A stretch of 46,233 nucleotides of DNA from Enorma massiliensis phI (GCF_000311845.1 NZ_HE978574.1:455532-501764); one strand, 5' to 3'. Positions 24,606-33,125 are shown, counted from the stretch's first letter. Notes: generated from the letters alone by a model not told the origin. Made by a program: numbers and translations.

Positions 24606-25431
24606 CGTTTCGTCCTCCTTCGAATCGGTTGAACCATGCTATGAGCGCAGCGAGCCCCGCTACGGTGAGCACGACCACTGCGATGGCGAGCGCCCCCGCA
24701 AGCGAACTGATTGTGGCGGCCTGGGCGGCATCCGTTGCCCGCGCAATGCCCGCTTCGATGGAGAGCGACCCGAGCCGTGCAGGCCAGGAGAAAGGAATCG
24801 GGCCGAGCACGCCTCCGCTTGCCGCCGTGAGCTCGCCGGTCATGAGGCCATGCGCCAGACCACCTACCGAGAAGAGCCCGATGCCGAGCCCTGCCGCACC
24901 TGCGCCGATAGCGGCATTCCGACCGCTCTGTAGGGAAATGGCGATGAAGAGCAGATAGAGTGGGGCGCTCCCCAAGCAGATTCCAGCGGTGGCCAAGCCG
25001 AGCGTTTCGGTGCCCAGCGAGAGCCTTCCGGCTAGGGCGAGCGCGCTGGCGAAGATGCTCATTGCGAGTAGCAGCGCGAGCGCGCCCGCCGCCCAGAGCA
25101 CGGCTGCTTTGGCTGCGATGGCGACTGCACGCGAAGGAGCACCTGTGAGATTGGCGAGCCGTCCCGCCCGGCGCTCCTCGTCCATATTGAGCCCGCATAC
25201 GATGCTCGCCATCAGCGGCATAAGCGCGCCAAGCAGCTGCACGTACGCGTCTGCGCCAAAGGCCGGATCCCACGGTGCGTAGGCGAAGTACGCCCCGCAG
25301 GCGATGCCGCCCGTGAGCGCGCAGACGAGGTGGACGGGTGCGAGCGGTGAGCGCGCGAGGCGAAGTGCCTCGGAACGCAAGGCGCGAGGGAGTGTCATGC
25401 GCTCTGTCCGAGCTTCGGCGAGAATGCTCAT
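24598..25431 (-). CDS. Lantibiotic-immunity-type ABC permease (MutG/EpiG-like)
   Basis: 277-residue membrane protein with about six helices and the immunity-permease hallmarks LVCALTGGIACGAYFAY, MASIVCGLNMDEERRAGRLANL and APLYLLFIAISLQSGRNAAIG. It should form, with the upstream permease and the ATPase, a complex that removes antimicrobial peptides from the membrane. It overlaps the upstream permease by the TGATG junction (stop 25433-25431, start 25431-25429) and is followed by yxeA overlapping by 8 nt. Confidence 0.88.
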   Translation of the reverse strand: MSILAEARTERMTLPRALRSEALRLARSPLAPVHLVCALTGGIACGAYFAYAPWDPAFGADAYVQLLGALMPLMASIVCGLNMDEERRAGRLANLTGAPSRAVAIAAKAAVLWAAGALALLLAMSIFASALALAGRLSLGTETLGLATAGICLGSAPLYLLFIAISLQSGRNAAIGAGAAGLGIGLFSVGGLAHGLMTGELTAASGGVLGPIPFSWPARLGSLSIEAGIARATDAAQAATISSLAGALAIAVVVLTVAGLAALIAWFNRFEGGRNDA

Positions 25432-26288
25432 CAGCGAACCTCCTCAGATTGCGCGAACCATGCTGCGGATACGGCGGTGAGCAGGATAAACGTCAGTGCG
25501 GCAACGGCGATGCCCGCCCAGGTGAGCGTACCGTTCGCTGCCAGCGCACCGCCCAGCACGGTATCTGCGGCAAGGGGCTCGCCGCTCGGTAGCACGGGTA
25601 TGAAGGCCGTGGGGATGACGGTGGTCGCCGAGGGCGGGAAGAGCTGCGGCACGGGGATGGCGCTCCAGGCGAACCCGCCCACAAGCTGAACGGCGAGCGG
25701 CAGGAAGATGCCCGCCAAGAGCCCGGCGCGGGCGGTGAGGAAAAGCCCAGCAGGTATCATCCACGCGCTCGTGATGGTGGTGGCAAGGGCCGCCAATGCC
25801 ATGGTAAGCACCGCTGCAGTAGAAAGGCTTCCGCCGATGGCGAGCGCTGCGATGTACAGAGCGAGCACGACGAGGTTGGAGAGCCCCGAGAGCATGAGGC
25901 ACCAGAGCGCCTTCGACCACCAGGCCTGCCCGAGCGGGGCTCCTGAACCGAGGAGCGGGCGATTGCGCATGCGTGCGTCGGCGTTGGCCACGCACCCGGT
26001 GAACAGGGCGATCGCTACCGGCATGAGGAGCACGTACCAGTAGTTCCAGGGCGAGAAACTCACGTTGCCGCTCGGTGCGGTAAGGAGTGCTATGAGTGGA
26101 AACGGTAGCGCCATGATGAGGGCGAGGCGCATGGGCGCGGCGTGCCGGGACTTGCGAACCTCCGCGGCAAGCGCCGAGCTAAGGGTGGCGCGGAGCGCCT
26201 GGGTGTCGGTCGAGGTGGCGCGGGGCGCCTGCGCGCTGGCACCCAAGCGGCCCGCGTCTGTTGCGTGGCATCGATCTGTGAAAGCCAT
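25431..26288 (-). CDS. Lantibiotic-immunity-type ABC permease (MutE/EpiE-like)
   Basis: 285 residues with about six helices. Recognisable segments are LRATLSSALAAEVRKSRH before the first helix, NYWYVLLMPVAIALFTGCVANADARMRNR, and FAWSAIPVPQLFPPSATTVIP. The start ATG 26288 shares its A with the ATPase stop TGA and has GGAGG 7 nt upstream. GTG 26291 is also in frame. It pairs with the MutG-like permease and the ATPase. Confidence 0.88.
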   Translation of the reverse strand: MAFTDRCHATDAGRLGASAQAPRATSTDTQALRATLSSALAAEVRKSRHAAPMRLALIMALPFPLIALLTAPSGNVSFSPWNYWYVLLMPVAIALFTGCVANADARMRNRPLLGSGAPLGQAWWSKALWCLMLSGLSNLVVLALYIAALAIGGSLSTAAVLTMALAALATTITSAWMIPAGLFLTARAGLLAGIFLPLAVQLVGGFAWSAIPVPQLFPPSATTVIPTAFIPVLPSGEPLAADTVLGGALAANGTLTWAGIAVAALTFILLTAVSAAWFAQSEEVR

Positions 26289-27016
26289 CACGCCACCTCC
26301 CTCTGCCGAGAAGCCCTTCCGTACCTGCAGACATCCATGAAGAGCTGCTCGAGGTCCTGGCCTTTGTGCAACCGGTCCTCATAGGCAAGCCTGCCCTCGT
26401 GGATGATGCCCACCGAATCTGCCATCTGCTGCACCTCCGAAAGGATGTGGCTCGAGACGAGGACCGTGATGCCGCGCGCCGCAAAGCCGCGGATGGTGTC
26501 GCGGAGTTCCTCGATGCCAATGGGGTCGAGGCCGTTCGTAGGCTCGTCCAAGATGAGCAGATGCGGGTGCGCGAGCAGGGCGAGCGCGATTCCCAGTCGT
26601 TGCTTCATGCCCATGGAGAAACGGCCCGCGCGCTTGCTGCCCACGTTGCCGAGACCCACTTCGGCAAGCACCTCGTCGATACGCTCCTCAGGCAGGCCGA
26701 GGAGCGTCGTGCGGACGCGCAGGTTCTCCCTTGCAGAGAGATTGGGGTAGAGCGGCGCCTCTTCGATGAGGGAGCCGATGCGGTAGAGGTCGTCGCGCTG
26801 CCACGGGTGGCCGTCGATGAGGATTTGCCCTGCCGAGGGGCGAAGCATTCCGCAGATCATCTTGAGTGTCGTGGACTTGCCCGCGCCGTTTGGCCCGAGG
26901 AGGCCGTACACTTCGCCCTCTTTGATGTGGAGGTTCACACTGGCCACGGCTGTTTGGGCGTGGTCGCCGCGGCCGAACTGTTTGGTGAGCCCGCGTGTTT
27001 CGAGCATGAACGCCAT
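26288..27016 (-). CDS. Lantibiotic-immunity-type ABC ATPase (MutF/EpiF-like)
   Basis: 242-residue nucleotide-binding subunit. Walker A is GPNGAGKST, Q-loop region IGSLIEEAPLYPNLSARENL, signature RFSMGMKQRLGIALALL, Walker B LLILDEPTNGLDP, H-loop SSH. The EAPLYPNLSA stretch and the absence of a C-terminal extension fit the peptide-immunity group. First gene of the operon ATPase-permease-permease-yxeA. ATG 27016 follows GAAAGGA by about 7 nt. A regulator box lies 56 bp upstream. Confidence 0.93.
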   Translation of the reverse strand: MAFMLETRGLTKQFGRGDHAQTAVASVNLHIKEGEVYGLLGPNGAGKSTTLKMICGMLRPSAGQILIDGHPWQRDDLYRIGSLIEEAPLYPNLSARENLRVRTTLLGLPEERIDEVLAEVGLGNVGSKRAGRFSMGMKQRLGIALALLAHPHLLILDEPTNGLDPIGIEELRDTIRGFAARGITVLVSSHILSEVQQMADSVGIIHEGRLAYEDRLHKGQDLEQLFMDVCRYGRASRQREVA

Positions 27017-27071
27017 GGAGGTCCTTTCTATTCGCGTGCCGCTTCCTGACGTTTCCTATGCTCGCGGGCAA

Positions 27072-27090
27072 CTATAACGAAGCCATAACG
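27072..27090. promoter_or_regulatory. Candidate response-regulator box upstream of the peptide-resistance ABC operon
   Basis: CTATAACGAAGCCATAACG has two ATAACG half-sites 11 bp apart and matches the site at 23902-23919. The stretch toward the gene on the minus strand is also similar at both sites (GTTG, then CAT and A-rich). It fits activation of the exporter by the linked two-component system. Confidence 0.68.
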
Positions 27091-27362
27091 GTCTTTTATC
27101 TGTTTGTGTGGCGCGGGCCATGGGCGCGCCGTGCGCTCTTTCGAGCCCTGCTCGTGGGCTGCCTTGCAAGTTTCGGAAGAGCGCCGGGGCCGCTCCCACA
27201 GGCAGCTGATGGGTGCCAAAACCGCCGGAATGTCTCCGAAGAGCGCCAGGGTGTCTATCCCGCATACAGCCAATGCCACTACCTCCCCGCAAGGCCGCGG
27301 TCCTAAAGCCCCCCGATGGGTACCATGAGGCGTAGAGATTGATGCCATATGGAGGTGCGGCG
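27091..27362. other. Intergenic region between divergent ABC operon and corA-like gene
   Basis: About 270 bp without a supported gene. It holds the start region for the plus-strand corA-like gene, whose SD is ATGGAGG. No clear -10/-35 pair was seen for that direction. Confidence 0.45.
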
Positions 27363-28346
27363 ATGGCGAAGGTCTGGACAGTTTTGGGTGATCGGCTGAC
27401 ACCTGCGGAAAAGTTGGCGCCGCATGGCGCTCGAACGGCAGAGCCGGAGGGCATGGCACGGCCATCTCGCGTGCCGACGGTTATGATTGTCGGCCCCGAG
27501 CATGCCGCCGACTATGAGTTCGGTCGGGTGGGCATGGAGGTCGTCGCCCAGCTTCCACATGCAGCGATGCCGTTCGCTGAGGTGGGCGATACGTGTGCTG
27601 TGGGTGTGGTGGTGCTTCCCCCTGCAGGTAGGAGGGCTGCAGAGGCTCCGCGTTTCGCCTTTTCTCTCACATCGAGCGAGCTCGTCATCGTTGATGGCGA
27701 CGGCGTCTGCGCGCCGGTGCTCAACGCGCTGTCCTCAGACGATGTCGCGGTGGAAAGCTGCGCCGACGTTCTTTGTTGCCTGCTTGCCGAGCCGTTGCGC
27801 GAGCAGCCCGAGCTCCTCTCTCGCGTGCGCGCGGATTTCGAGGAGTTCGAGCAGTTGCTTTTGGAGGGGCGAGAGCGTATCGACCGAGCGAAAATGATGG
27901 CCGATTCTCGCCGAATGCTCGGGCTAGATACGTTTTACCAGGGACTTTCCGATATAACGGGCCTTTTGGGCGGGGAAGATGCAGCCTTCATGAGCCCGGT
28001 TTCCCGCGCGCGCTTTGCGGCGCTCTCACGTCAGCTCGACCGCCTGTCCGCGCGGCTTGAATCGCTGCAGAACTATGCGCTGCAGGTCAACGGCCTCTAT
28101 CAAGAGGGAATTGATATCCGGCAGAACAACGTGATGCAGTGGCTCACCGTGGTCACGACGATTGCCATGCCGCTCACGGTGATAACCGGATGGTACGGCA
28201 TGAACTTCCCGCATATGGGCCTCATCGATGCTGCGGGCGGCTACCTGCTAGTGGCGTGTGTCTGCATCGTCATAGTCGTTGCAGAGGTGGTGTTCTTCTA
28301 CCGACGCGGATGGCTGAGATTCGGAAGTCGCCGCCGCAGGCGCTAG
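27363..28346 (+). CDS. CorA-family divalent metal (magnesium) channel
   Basis: 327 residues. A large cytoplasmic N-terminal domain precedes a long helix containing LQNYALQVNGLYQEGIDIRQNN, then TM1 (VVTTIAMPLTVITGW), the signature YGMN at 278-281 followed by FPHM, TM2 (LLVACVCIVIVVAEVVFFY) and a basic tail. The GMN loop is the selectivity filter of pentameric CorA channels. ATG 27363 has GGAGG 7 nt upstream, and an in-frame reading from 27339 has no additional support. Monocistronic. Confidence 0.93.
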   Translation: MAKVWTVLGDRLTPAEKLAPHGARTAEPEGMARPSRVPTVMIVGPEHAADYEFGRVGMEVVAQLPHAAMPFAEVGDTCAVGVVVLPPAGRRAAEAPRFAFSLTSSELVIVDGDGVCAPVLNALSSDDVAVESCADVLCCLLAEPLREQPELLSRVRADFEEFEQLLLEGRERIDRAKMMADSRRMLGLDTFYQGLSDITGLLGGEDAAFMSPVSRARFAALSRQLDRLSARLESLQNYALQVNGLYQEGIDIRQNNVMQWLTVVTTIAMPLTVITGWYGMNFPHMGLIDAAGGYLLVACVCIVIVVAEVVFFYRRGWLRFGSRRRRR

Positions 28347-28500
28347 GAATTCGCCTCGCTGCTGGCAGGCAGTCGGTCCAGTCGCGGGCGCCAACGGCCC
28401 GTGTGGACGCAGTCCCAGGCGCGGGTGGCCGGCGCTAGCTGCCGACGTCCCTCAGGCGCGGGCGGCCGGCGCTTCATCGTAGACGCCAGCAATTCGCATT

Positions 28501-28582
28501 CTGCCCTTCCGAGCGTCGCATATCTCGAGACTGGAGCTCAGATTGGGCCTTCTCCCGCGAGTTATGCGACGCTTTTCGGCAG
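28501..28582. terminator. Long hairpin between convergent corA-like and dehydrogenase genes
   Basis: Arms 28501-28526 and 28558-28582 share CTGCC ends, an 11-bp AGCGTCGCATA core and CTCG, with a mismatched bulge between. No T-run follows, so a bidirectional stop is only suggested by position. It lacks the CCGAGTA inner pair of the H elements. Confidence 0.45.
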
Positions 28583-28639
28583 CTCCGGTATCCGCGTAAA
28601 CCATTTTATACGGCGTGGAATCTTCTCACAGGCTACTGG

Positions 28640-29623
28640 TTACCGCACCTCGTACGGCGTGCCCTCTCCGCTGGTGAACGCTAGCAGCGCCTCGACGTTG
28701 GTGCGCACCATCTGCTCCACGTCCTCGGCAGTGTAGAACGCCATGTGGGGCGAGACGACAACGTTGGGCAGAGCCATGAGGATGGCGCGCTCTCGGTTGG
28801 CGAGCACGTCAAGGCTTCGATCGAGGTAGTAGAGGCCGGCCTCATGCTCGATGGTGTCGAGCGCGGCGCCTCCCAAACTCCCCTGTTCGAGCGCGGTGAT
28901 AAGGGCATCGGTATCCACCAACATACCGCGAGCGGCGTTTATCAGCACCGCGTCGGGCTTCATGAGCGCGAGCTCGGCGGCGCCGATCATGTGGCGGTTT
29001 TCCGCGAGTCCAGGTGCATGGAGCGTCACCACATCGGATTCTGAGAGCAGCTCCTCCAACTCCACGTACTCGGCCATCGCGCGCACGTCGTCACGCGGGA
29101 ACGGGTCGCATGCCAGCACCCGGCAGCCGAATCCGGTGAGTTCTCGAATCACGCACGATCCGATGGCGCCTGTGCCCACTACGCCCACGGTGCAGGATCC
29201 CAAGCTGCGCCCAAGTTTGCCCTCGAGCCCGAAGTTCTGCACTCCGGCATGGCGAAACACCTGCTTGGCGCGGCGGAGGGCCATCAGCATGAGCATGATG
29301 GTGTAATCTGCAACGCCTTCGGGCGGATAGGCGGCATGAGCCACGCGCATGCCGAGCGAGCGGGCATGGTCCACATCAATGTGATCGTAGCCGATGGAGC
29401 GCGTGGCGATGGCGCGGATGCCGAGCTCGTGATAGCGGTCGAGGAGCTCGGCCGTCATGGGGTTGGTGATGATGGTGAGCGCGTCCGCGCCGGCGGAGAG
29501 CGAGGCGTTCTCCAGCGTGGGATATTCGCTCGTCCAGTCGAACTCGATGTTCAGCTCGTGGCAGGCGCGCTCAAGGTAAGCGAGCTCGTCGAACGGGCGC
29601 AGGGCAAACGCGAAGATCTTCAT
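28640..29623 (-). CDS. D-isomer-specific 2-hydroxyacid dehydrogenase (D-lactate dehydrogenase/VanH-like)
   Basis: 327-residue cytoplasmic NAD(P)-dependent reductase that most likely interconverts a 2-oxo acid such as pyruvate and the D-hydroxy acid. The nucleotide motif is GVVGTGAIGS, followed by the RVLACDPF strand end. Catalytic residues are visible as Arg in INAARGMLVDT, Glu in DTIEHEAG and His in VVSPHMAFYT. RSIGYDHIDVDHA and the length match the LdhA/VanH group. ATG 29623 has AAGGAG 5 nt upstream, and the longer in-frame reading lacks homology. No vanA-like ligase gene is nearby, so a fermentative role is more likely than resistance. Confidence 0.92.
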   Translation of the reverse strand: MKIFAFALRPFDELAYLERACHELNIEFDWTSEYPTLENASLSAGADALTIITNPMTAELLDRYHELGIRAIATRSIGYDHIDVDHARSLGMRVAHAAYPPEGVADYTIMLMLMALRRAKQVFRHAGVQNFGLEGKLGRSLGSCTVGVVGTGAIGSCVIRELTGFGCRVLACDPFPRDDVRAMAEYVELEELLSESDVVTLHAPGLAENRHMIGAAELALMKPDAVLINAARGMLVDTDALITALEQGSLGGAALDTIEHEAGLYYLDRSLDVLANRERAILMALPNVVVSPHMAFYTAEDVEQMVRTNVEALLAFTSGEGTPYEVR

Positions 29624-29918
29624 AGCGCTCCTTAGGGCGATTGGATGGATGGTAGAGGCTGGCTGTGCTGCCAGCGCGCGGGCCGGCATGCGGCAGGCTG
29701 GCGAGCAACATGGCAACCGCGCCGTCCCATCATAGCGCGCTTGCGCATTATGAATCCCTTAGCAAATACTGTTCAAATTCAAAGAAAGAGCACAAAAAGG
29801 AAGAGCGCCAAGCGTGGCGTTCCGATTGTGACGATTTGCACAGTGGGCGCGGTAATACGGGCTTTATAGTAGAGCATAGCGAAGCGGCTCATATGCGCGG
29901 AGTGAGGAGATAAGGCCG
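29624..29918. other. Intergenic region between divergent dehydrogenase and DUF5714 genes
   Basis: About 295 bp without a supported gene. An A-rich stretch (about 29760-29800) stands out from the GC-rich surroundings and probably carries promoter elements. A TTTATAGTAG near 29868 is a possible -10 for the plus-strand gene. Confidence 0.45.
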
Positions 29919-30482
29919 ATGGACAGCGCATGGATTAAGGACGTGTGCCTTGCGTGGGAGGGCAATGACCCTTCCGAGCTGCTGGAAAACTTGATGGCGC
30001 ACGAGCAATGCCCGGCGTTTGGGCCGGTGCACCACGCGCTTGTTGGAGCAGCGTTGTTGGCCTGCGCTCGGGCGGGAGAACGCGATGCCGCCAAGCGTGA
30101 CGAGCTGACGGCTGAGCTTGACGAACTTGGGCAGCGCGCCGTCTGCGTCCCTGGCGCGGCATGCGCGAAGTGGGGCGTGTGCGGTGCCGTCGCCTCGTGC
30201 GGCATGGCGTTTGCCATCGTGGCGGGTAACGCCCCGCTACGGCGTGAAGGCTGGAGCGAGGGACAGCTCATGGTTGCCGATATTCTGCAGCATATCGCTC
30301 GGGCGGGCGCACCTCGGTGCTGCAAGCGCGACGCGCGGATCGCGGTTCGCGCGGCGGTCCCGTGGTTCAACCGGGAGTTGGGAACGCGGCTTGAGTTGAG
30401 TGGCGCTGACCCTTCATGCGCGGTGTCTGAGGCGAACAGTGCATGCTTGCGCGGTGCATGCCCATACTATTCGGCGAAATAG
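29919..30482 (+). CDS. DUF5714 Cys-rich protein
   Basis: 187 residues with about 13 cysteines. Family-type stretches are AFGPVHHALVGAALL, CVPGAACAKWGVCGAVASCGMAF, AGAPRCCKRDARIAV and ACPYYSAK at the C-terminus. The clustered Cys residues suggest a metal or iron-sulphur site, which is inference. Relatives are often fused to or near methyltransferases or radical-SAM-type proteins, but none is adjacent here. ATG 29919 lies 5 nt after AAGG within GAGGAGATAAGG. Monocistronic. Confidence 0.78.
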   Translation: MDSAWIKDVCLAWEGNDPSELLENLMAHEQCPAFGPVHHALVGAALLACARAGERDAAKRDELTAELDELGQRAVCVPGAACAKWGVCGAVASCGMAFAIVAGNAPLRREGWSEGQLMVADILQHIARAGAPRCCKRDARIAVRAAVPWFNRELGTRLELSGADPSCAVSEANSACLRGACPYYSAK

Positions 30483-30542
30483 GCTGTGCTCCGAACGGCG
30501 TAGCGAGATGGATTGCCGTGCTGGGTGCGCAGGCCGAGTGGA

Positions 30543-30640
30543 GGCAGACCAGGGAATACAAGATCGTCGAGTTGCCGGCGTTTCGCTTCGCTGAACGTAG
30601 TGCATATAGTGAGATTTGGGTTCCCGTGCGGCGTGAGTAA
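30543..30640 (+). pseudogene. Remnant of a GyrI-like/effector-binding protein C-terminus
   Basis: The frame gives REYKIVELPAFRFAE directly joined to SAYSEIWVPVRRE and a stop at 30640. The first piece resembles the start of the last subdomain of effector-binding proteins and the second their usual end (SEIWIPV). About 40-50 residues that normally lie between are missing. No start or full domain is present, so this looks like a decayed fragment. The rest of the 30483-30895 gap holds nothing recognised. Confidence 0.4.
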
Positions 30641-30895
30641 GCGTGGATTGCATAGGTTCGGTCCGCATGAATGCGGCCTTCAGGGCGGCTTGCTTCGAGG
30701 GCTTCTTCGCGCAGCTCCAGTACGACAAGCTCTCTAGTGCAAGCAGCCGCTCCTACTGTCTGCTCGAAAACATGCCAGCTCAGCATAGTTGCACAAATCT
30801 TTTGGCATGCCATTTTCGCATGGCTGCGCGCTCGCCAAACCGGTTCGATGGTACAGTTGCCGCGGTCCGACACCTCAAGATTCGAAGGGATCCGC

Positions 30896-31492
30896 GTGGA
30901 ACTCGCAAAGCGCATCAAGGAGCATCGCGAGCGGCTGGGGATGTCCCAGGGAGAGCTGGCGAAGGCAGTGTTCGTGACACGGAACACCATCTCGAACTGG
31001 GAGACGGATCGAACGTACCCCGACGTGCAGAGCCTGCTCCTCCTGAGCAATATCTTTGGTGTGAGCATCGATGCGCTGGTGAGGGAGGATTCGCCTGAGA
31101 TGCGCGAGGCCCTTGCCGCGGGCTCGAAGAGGATGCGTCGTCTTGGAATCATCATGACGGCATTCGGTCTTGCCTGCTTGGCGTGGGTGATAGCCGGAAT
31201 CATCATGGATCTGGACGTCCCGTGCATCGTGATCCCCGCCGTGGTTCTGTTCGCTCCCGCATCGGTTGCTGCGTTTCGAGTCGACAAGATGCGTCATGAC
31301 AACCAGCTGTACGCGTACCAGTCGGTGGAGGCGTACCTAGCGGGCGAAGACCCCGATGTGAACAGCCGCTTCAACCAGCGTGCCGGCGAGCACTGGGTCG
31401 CGCGGCGGATCGCGCTCACCGTTCTGTTGATTATCGTAGGTCTTTGCTGCGGGTGGGGAGCCGCCGGCATAGTTCTCAGATTCGTAGGGTGA
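30896..31492 (+). CDS. XRE-family helix-turn-helix protein with C-terminal membrane domain (paralogue)
   Basis: 198 residues, the same layout as the gene at 10462. The XRE domain has HTH MSQGELAKAVFVTRNTISNW and the stretch TYPDVQSLLLLSNIFGVSIDAL. It is followed by about three membrane helices (roughly 78-98, 103-122, 174-195) and a cytoplasmic loop ending in EDPDVNSRFNQRAGEHW. GTG 30896 is preferred because GAAGGGA lies about 6 nt upstream and the homologous region begins there. The open frame to 30671 is not supported. Ligand and target unknown. Confidence 0.87.
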   Translation: MELAKRIKEHRERLGMSQGELAKAVFVTRNTISNWETDRTYPDVQSLLLLSNIFGVSIDALVREDSPEMREALAAGSKRMRRLGIIMTAFGLACLAWVIAGIIMDLDVPCIVIPAVVLFAPASVAAFRVDKMRHDNQLYAYQSVEAYLAGEDPDVNSRFNQRAGEHWVARRIALTVLLIIVGLCCGWGAAGIVLRFVG

Positions 31493-31675
31493 TGGCCCGC
31501 CGGCGAGAAAGGCTCCGTCCCCGGTTTGCCGCGCGCTTGCGTCGCCCCGCTTCGGATTGCTTTGCCTCCAGATCCGAGCCACCTCGTCTCGAGCCAGCCT
31601 TCGCTTCGTGGAATCTCCTGGGTGTGGGAAATGCCCAGTGCGATTGCTGCTGTCCACCTACAGAAAGGAACAACC

Positions 31676-31897
31676 ATGGCACACGATCGTTTCGTCGAGG
31701 TCTACTCCCAGGGAGTAACCAACGTTCGCAAGATTATTGTCGACACGCAAACCGGGGTGAACTACCTGCTGATGTCTTCCAACATGACGGGCGGTAGCGG
31801 CATCACCCTTCTGGTAGACGCCGACGGTAAGCCAGTGGTCACGCCGATCGACGCAGACGACCCGGTAGCGATGGGCCAGCTGCTCAACAGGGAATAG
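31676..31897 (+). CDS. DUF6440 small protein
   Basis: 73 residues: MAHDRFVEVYSQGVTNVRKI, VDTQTGVNYLLMSSN and GGSGITLLVDADGKPVV match the DUF6440 family, which has no known function. ATG 31676 follows AGAAAGGA by 7 nt. The longer in-frame reading from 31526 is not supported. It lies 183 bp after the XRE-membrane gene in the same direction and may have its own promoter. Confidence 0.85.
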   Translation: MAHDRFVEVYSQGVTNVRKIIVDTQTGVNYLLMSSNMTGGSGITLLVDADGKPVVTPIDADDPVAMGQLLNRE

Positions 31898-32010
31898 CTG
31901 ATGCCGGCGCCCATCGCAACGCGGTGGGCGCTGTATCGCGAGCACCATGCTTGTCGGCTGGCGGCCTGGAAAACGCCTGCGAGTCGTTCTCCGGATGCAA
32001 GCGCATACGA

Positions 32011-32158
32011 GATTGCAACTTTTGGGCACTTTATCGAGAGTGTCCCGAGTATAAGCCGGGTTTGCCAATGGCCATCAACCGTTCTACCAGCGCTTTTCTT
32101 TCGGGCCATTTTGCTTGTACTTGGCGGCGCGCACGTTAAGTGCCCAAAAGTTGAAACC
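32011..32158. repeat. Nested inverted-repeat element H4 (148 bp)
   Basis: Outer arms 32011-32031 and 32138-32158 pair over 21 bp with two mismatches (core AACTTTTGGGCACTT). After 13 bp on each side come CCGAGTA (32045-32051) and TACTTGG (32118-32124), enclosing exactly 66 bp. Same arm family and geometry as H5 at 42279. Lies between the DUF6440 gene and the MerR gene. Confidence 0.83.
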
Positions 32159-32321
32159 TTGTAAGAGGAGGGGGCATTGAGGGCGCGTGGTTGGTAAATC
32201 GCGCGGCCGGTATGTCTATGTACGCTCGATGTATTGAAGAGAGGGAGGCTGGGGCTTCAGCCGTCCCATGCTTGACCTTTCCGCTGCGGCAAGGTGCACT
32301 ATGGTTGTAGGGAGGTGTGGC

Positions 32322-33113
32322 ATGGGAAAACGAGGTATGGGGCGCAGCGGCGCGAGCTATACGGTGGGCCAGTTGGCCAAGCTCGCCGGCGTGAGCGCGC
32401 GCACGCTCAGGTACTACGAGGAGGAGGGGCTACTCCGTCCTTCGCGCGCGGAGAGCGGGTATCGTGTGTACGCCGCCAGCGATGCCAAGCGCTTGGCGTA
32501 CATCCTGTCCATGCGGGCCTGCGGCTTGCCGGTGGCTACGATTCACAGCTTGCTGGAGAACGATGAGGGAGATCTCCGCCATGTGCTCCATGCGCACCTT
32601 CTTACTCTGAGCGCGCAGAGAGATTCGCTGGACGAGGCGATTGAACGCACTGAAGCGGCAATTGCCGCAATCGAAAGGATCGAGCAGATGAACGAGAACG
32701 ATGCCTTCGAGGCGCTGAAGGGCGAAAGGATTGCGGAGAACGAGCGTGCGTATGGTCACGAGGCACGGGCGCGCTGGGGCGATAAAGCGGTAGATGCGGC
32801 GAATGAGCGCTTGCGGGCCGCTTCGCGCGAGGAATGGGATTCGCTCGAGCGGCTGGGCGATGAAATTAACAGGCAGCTCGCGATTGCCATGGCAACGGGC
32901 GACCCGGCGGGCGAGGAGGCGCGGCGGCTCGCGCACATGCACGCACAGTGGATCGAGGGGCATTGGGGTGCCGGGCGCTACACGCCCGAGGCGCATCGAG
33001 GCTTGGCGCAGATGTATCTAGCCGACGACCGATTCCGCTCGTATTACGACGATGCTGTCGGCGCGGGAGCAACGGAGTTCCTCGTCAAAGCATTAGAGGC
33101 ATGCTTGCCGTAG
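32322..33113 (+). CDS. MerR-family activator with TipAS ligand-binding domain
   Basis: 263 residues. The MerR domain begins YTVGQLAKLAGVSARTLRYYEEEGLL and continues with RAESGYRVYAASD. A dimerisation helix spans about residues 85-135. The C-terminal 110 residues match TipAS/antibiotic-recognition (WDSLERLGDEINRQLA, HAQWIEGHW, AHRGLAQMYLADDRFRSYYD), a fold that binds thiopeptide antibiotics in TipA and other ligands in Mta and AlbA. ATG 32322 has GGGAGGTG 6 nt upstream. No efflux gene is adjacent, so the regulated gene is unknown. Confidence 0.9.
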   Translation: MGKRGMGRSGASYTVGQLAKLAGVSARTLRYYEEEGLLRPSRAESGYRVYAASDAKRLAYILSMRACGLPVATIHSLLENDEGDLRHVLHAHLLTLSAQRDSLDEAIERTEAAIAAIERIEQMNENDAFEALKGERIAENERAYGHEARARWGDKAVDAANERLRAASREEWDSLERLGDEINRQLAIAMATGDPAGEEARRLAHMHAQWIEGHWGAGRYTPEAHRGLAQMYLADDRFRSYYDDAVGAGATEFLVKALEACLP

Positions 33114-33125
33114 CTCGGTAAAATC

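Noticed and set aside
28640-29623. vanH of a glycopeptide-resistance cluster
   Set aside because: No vanA ligase or vanX gene adjoins it, and the VanZ-like gene is 22 kb away and fused to RDD.
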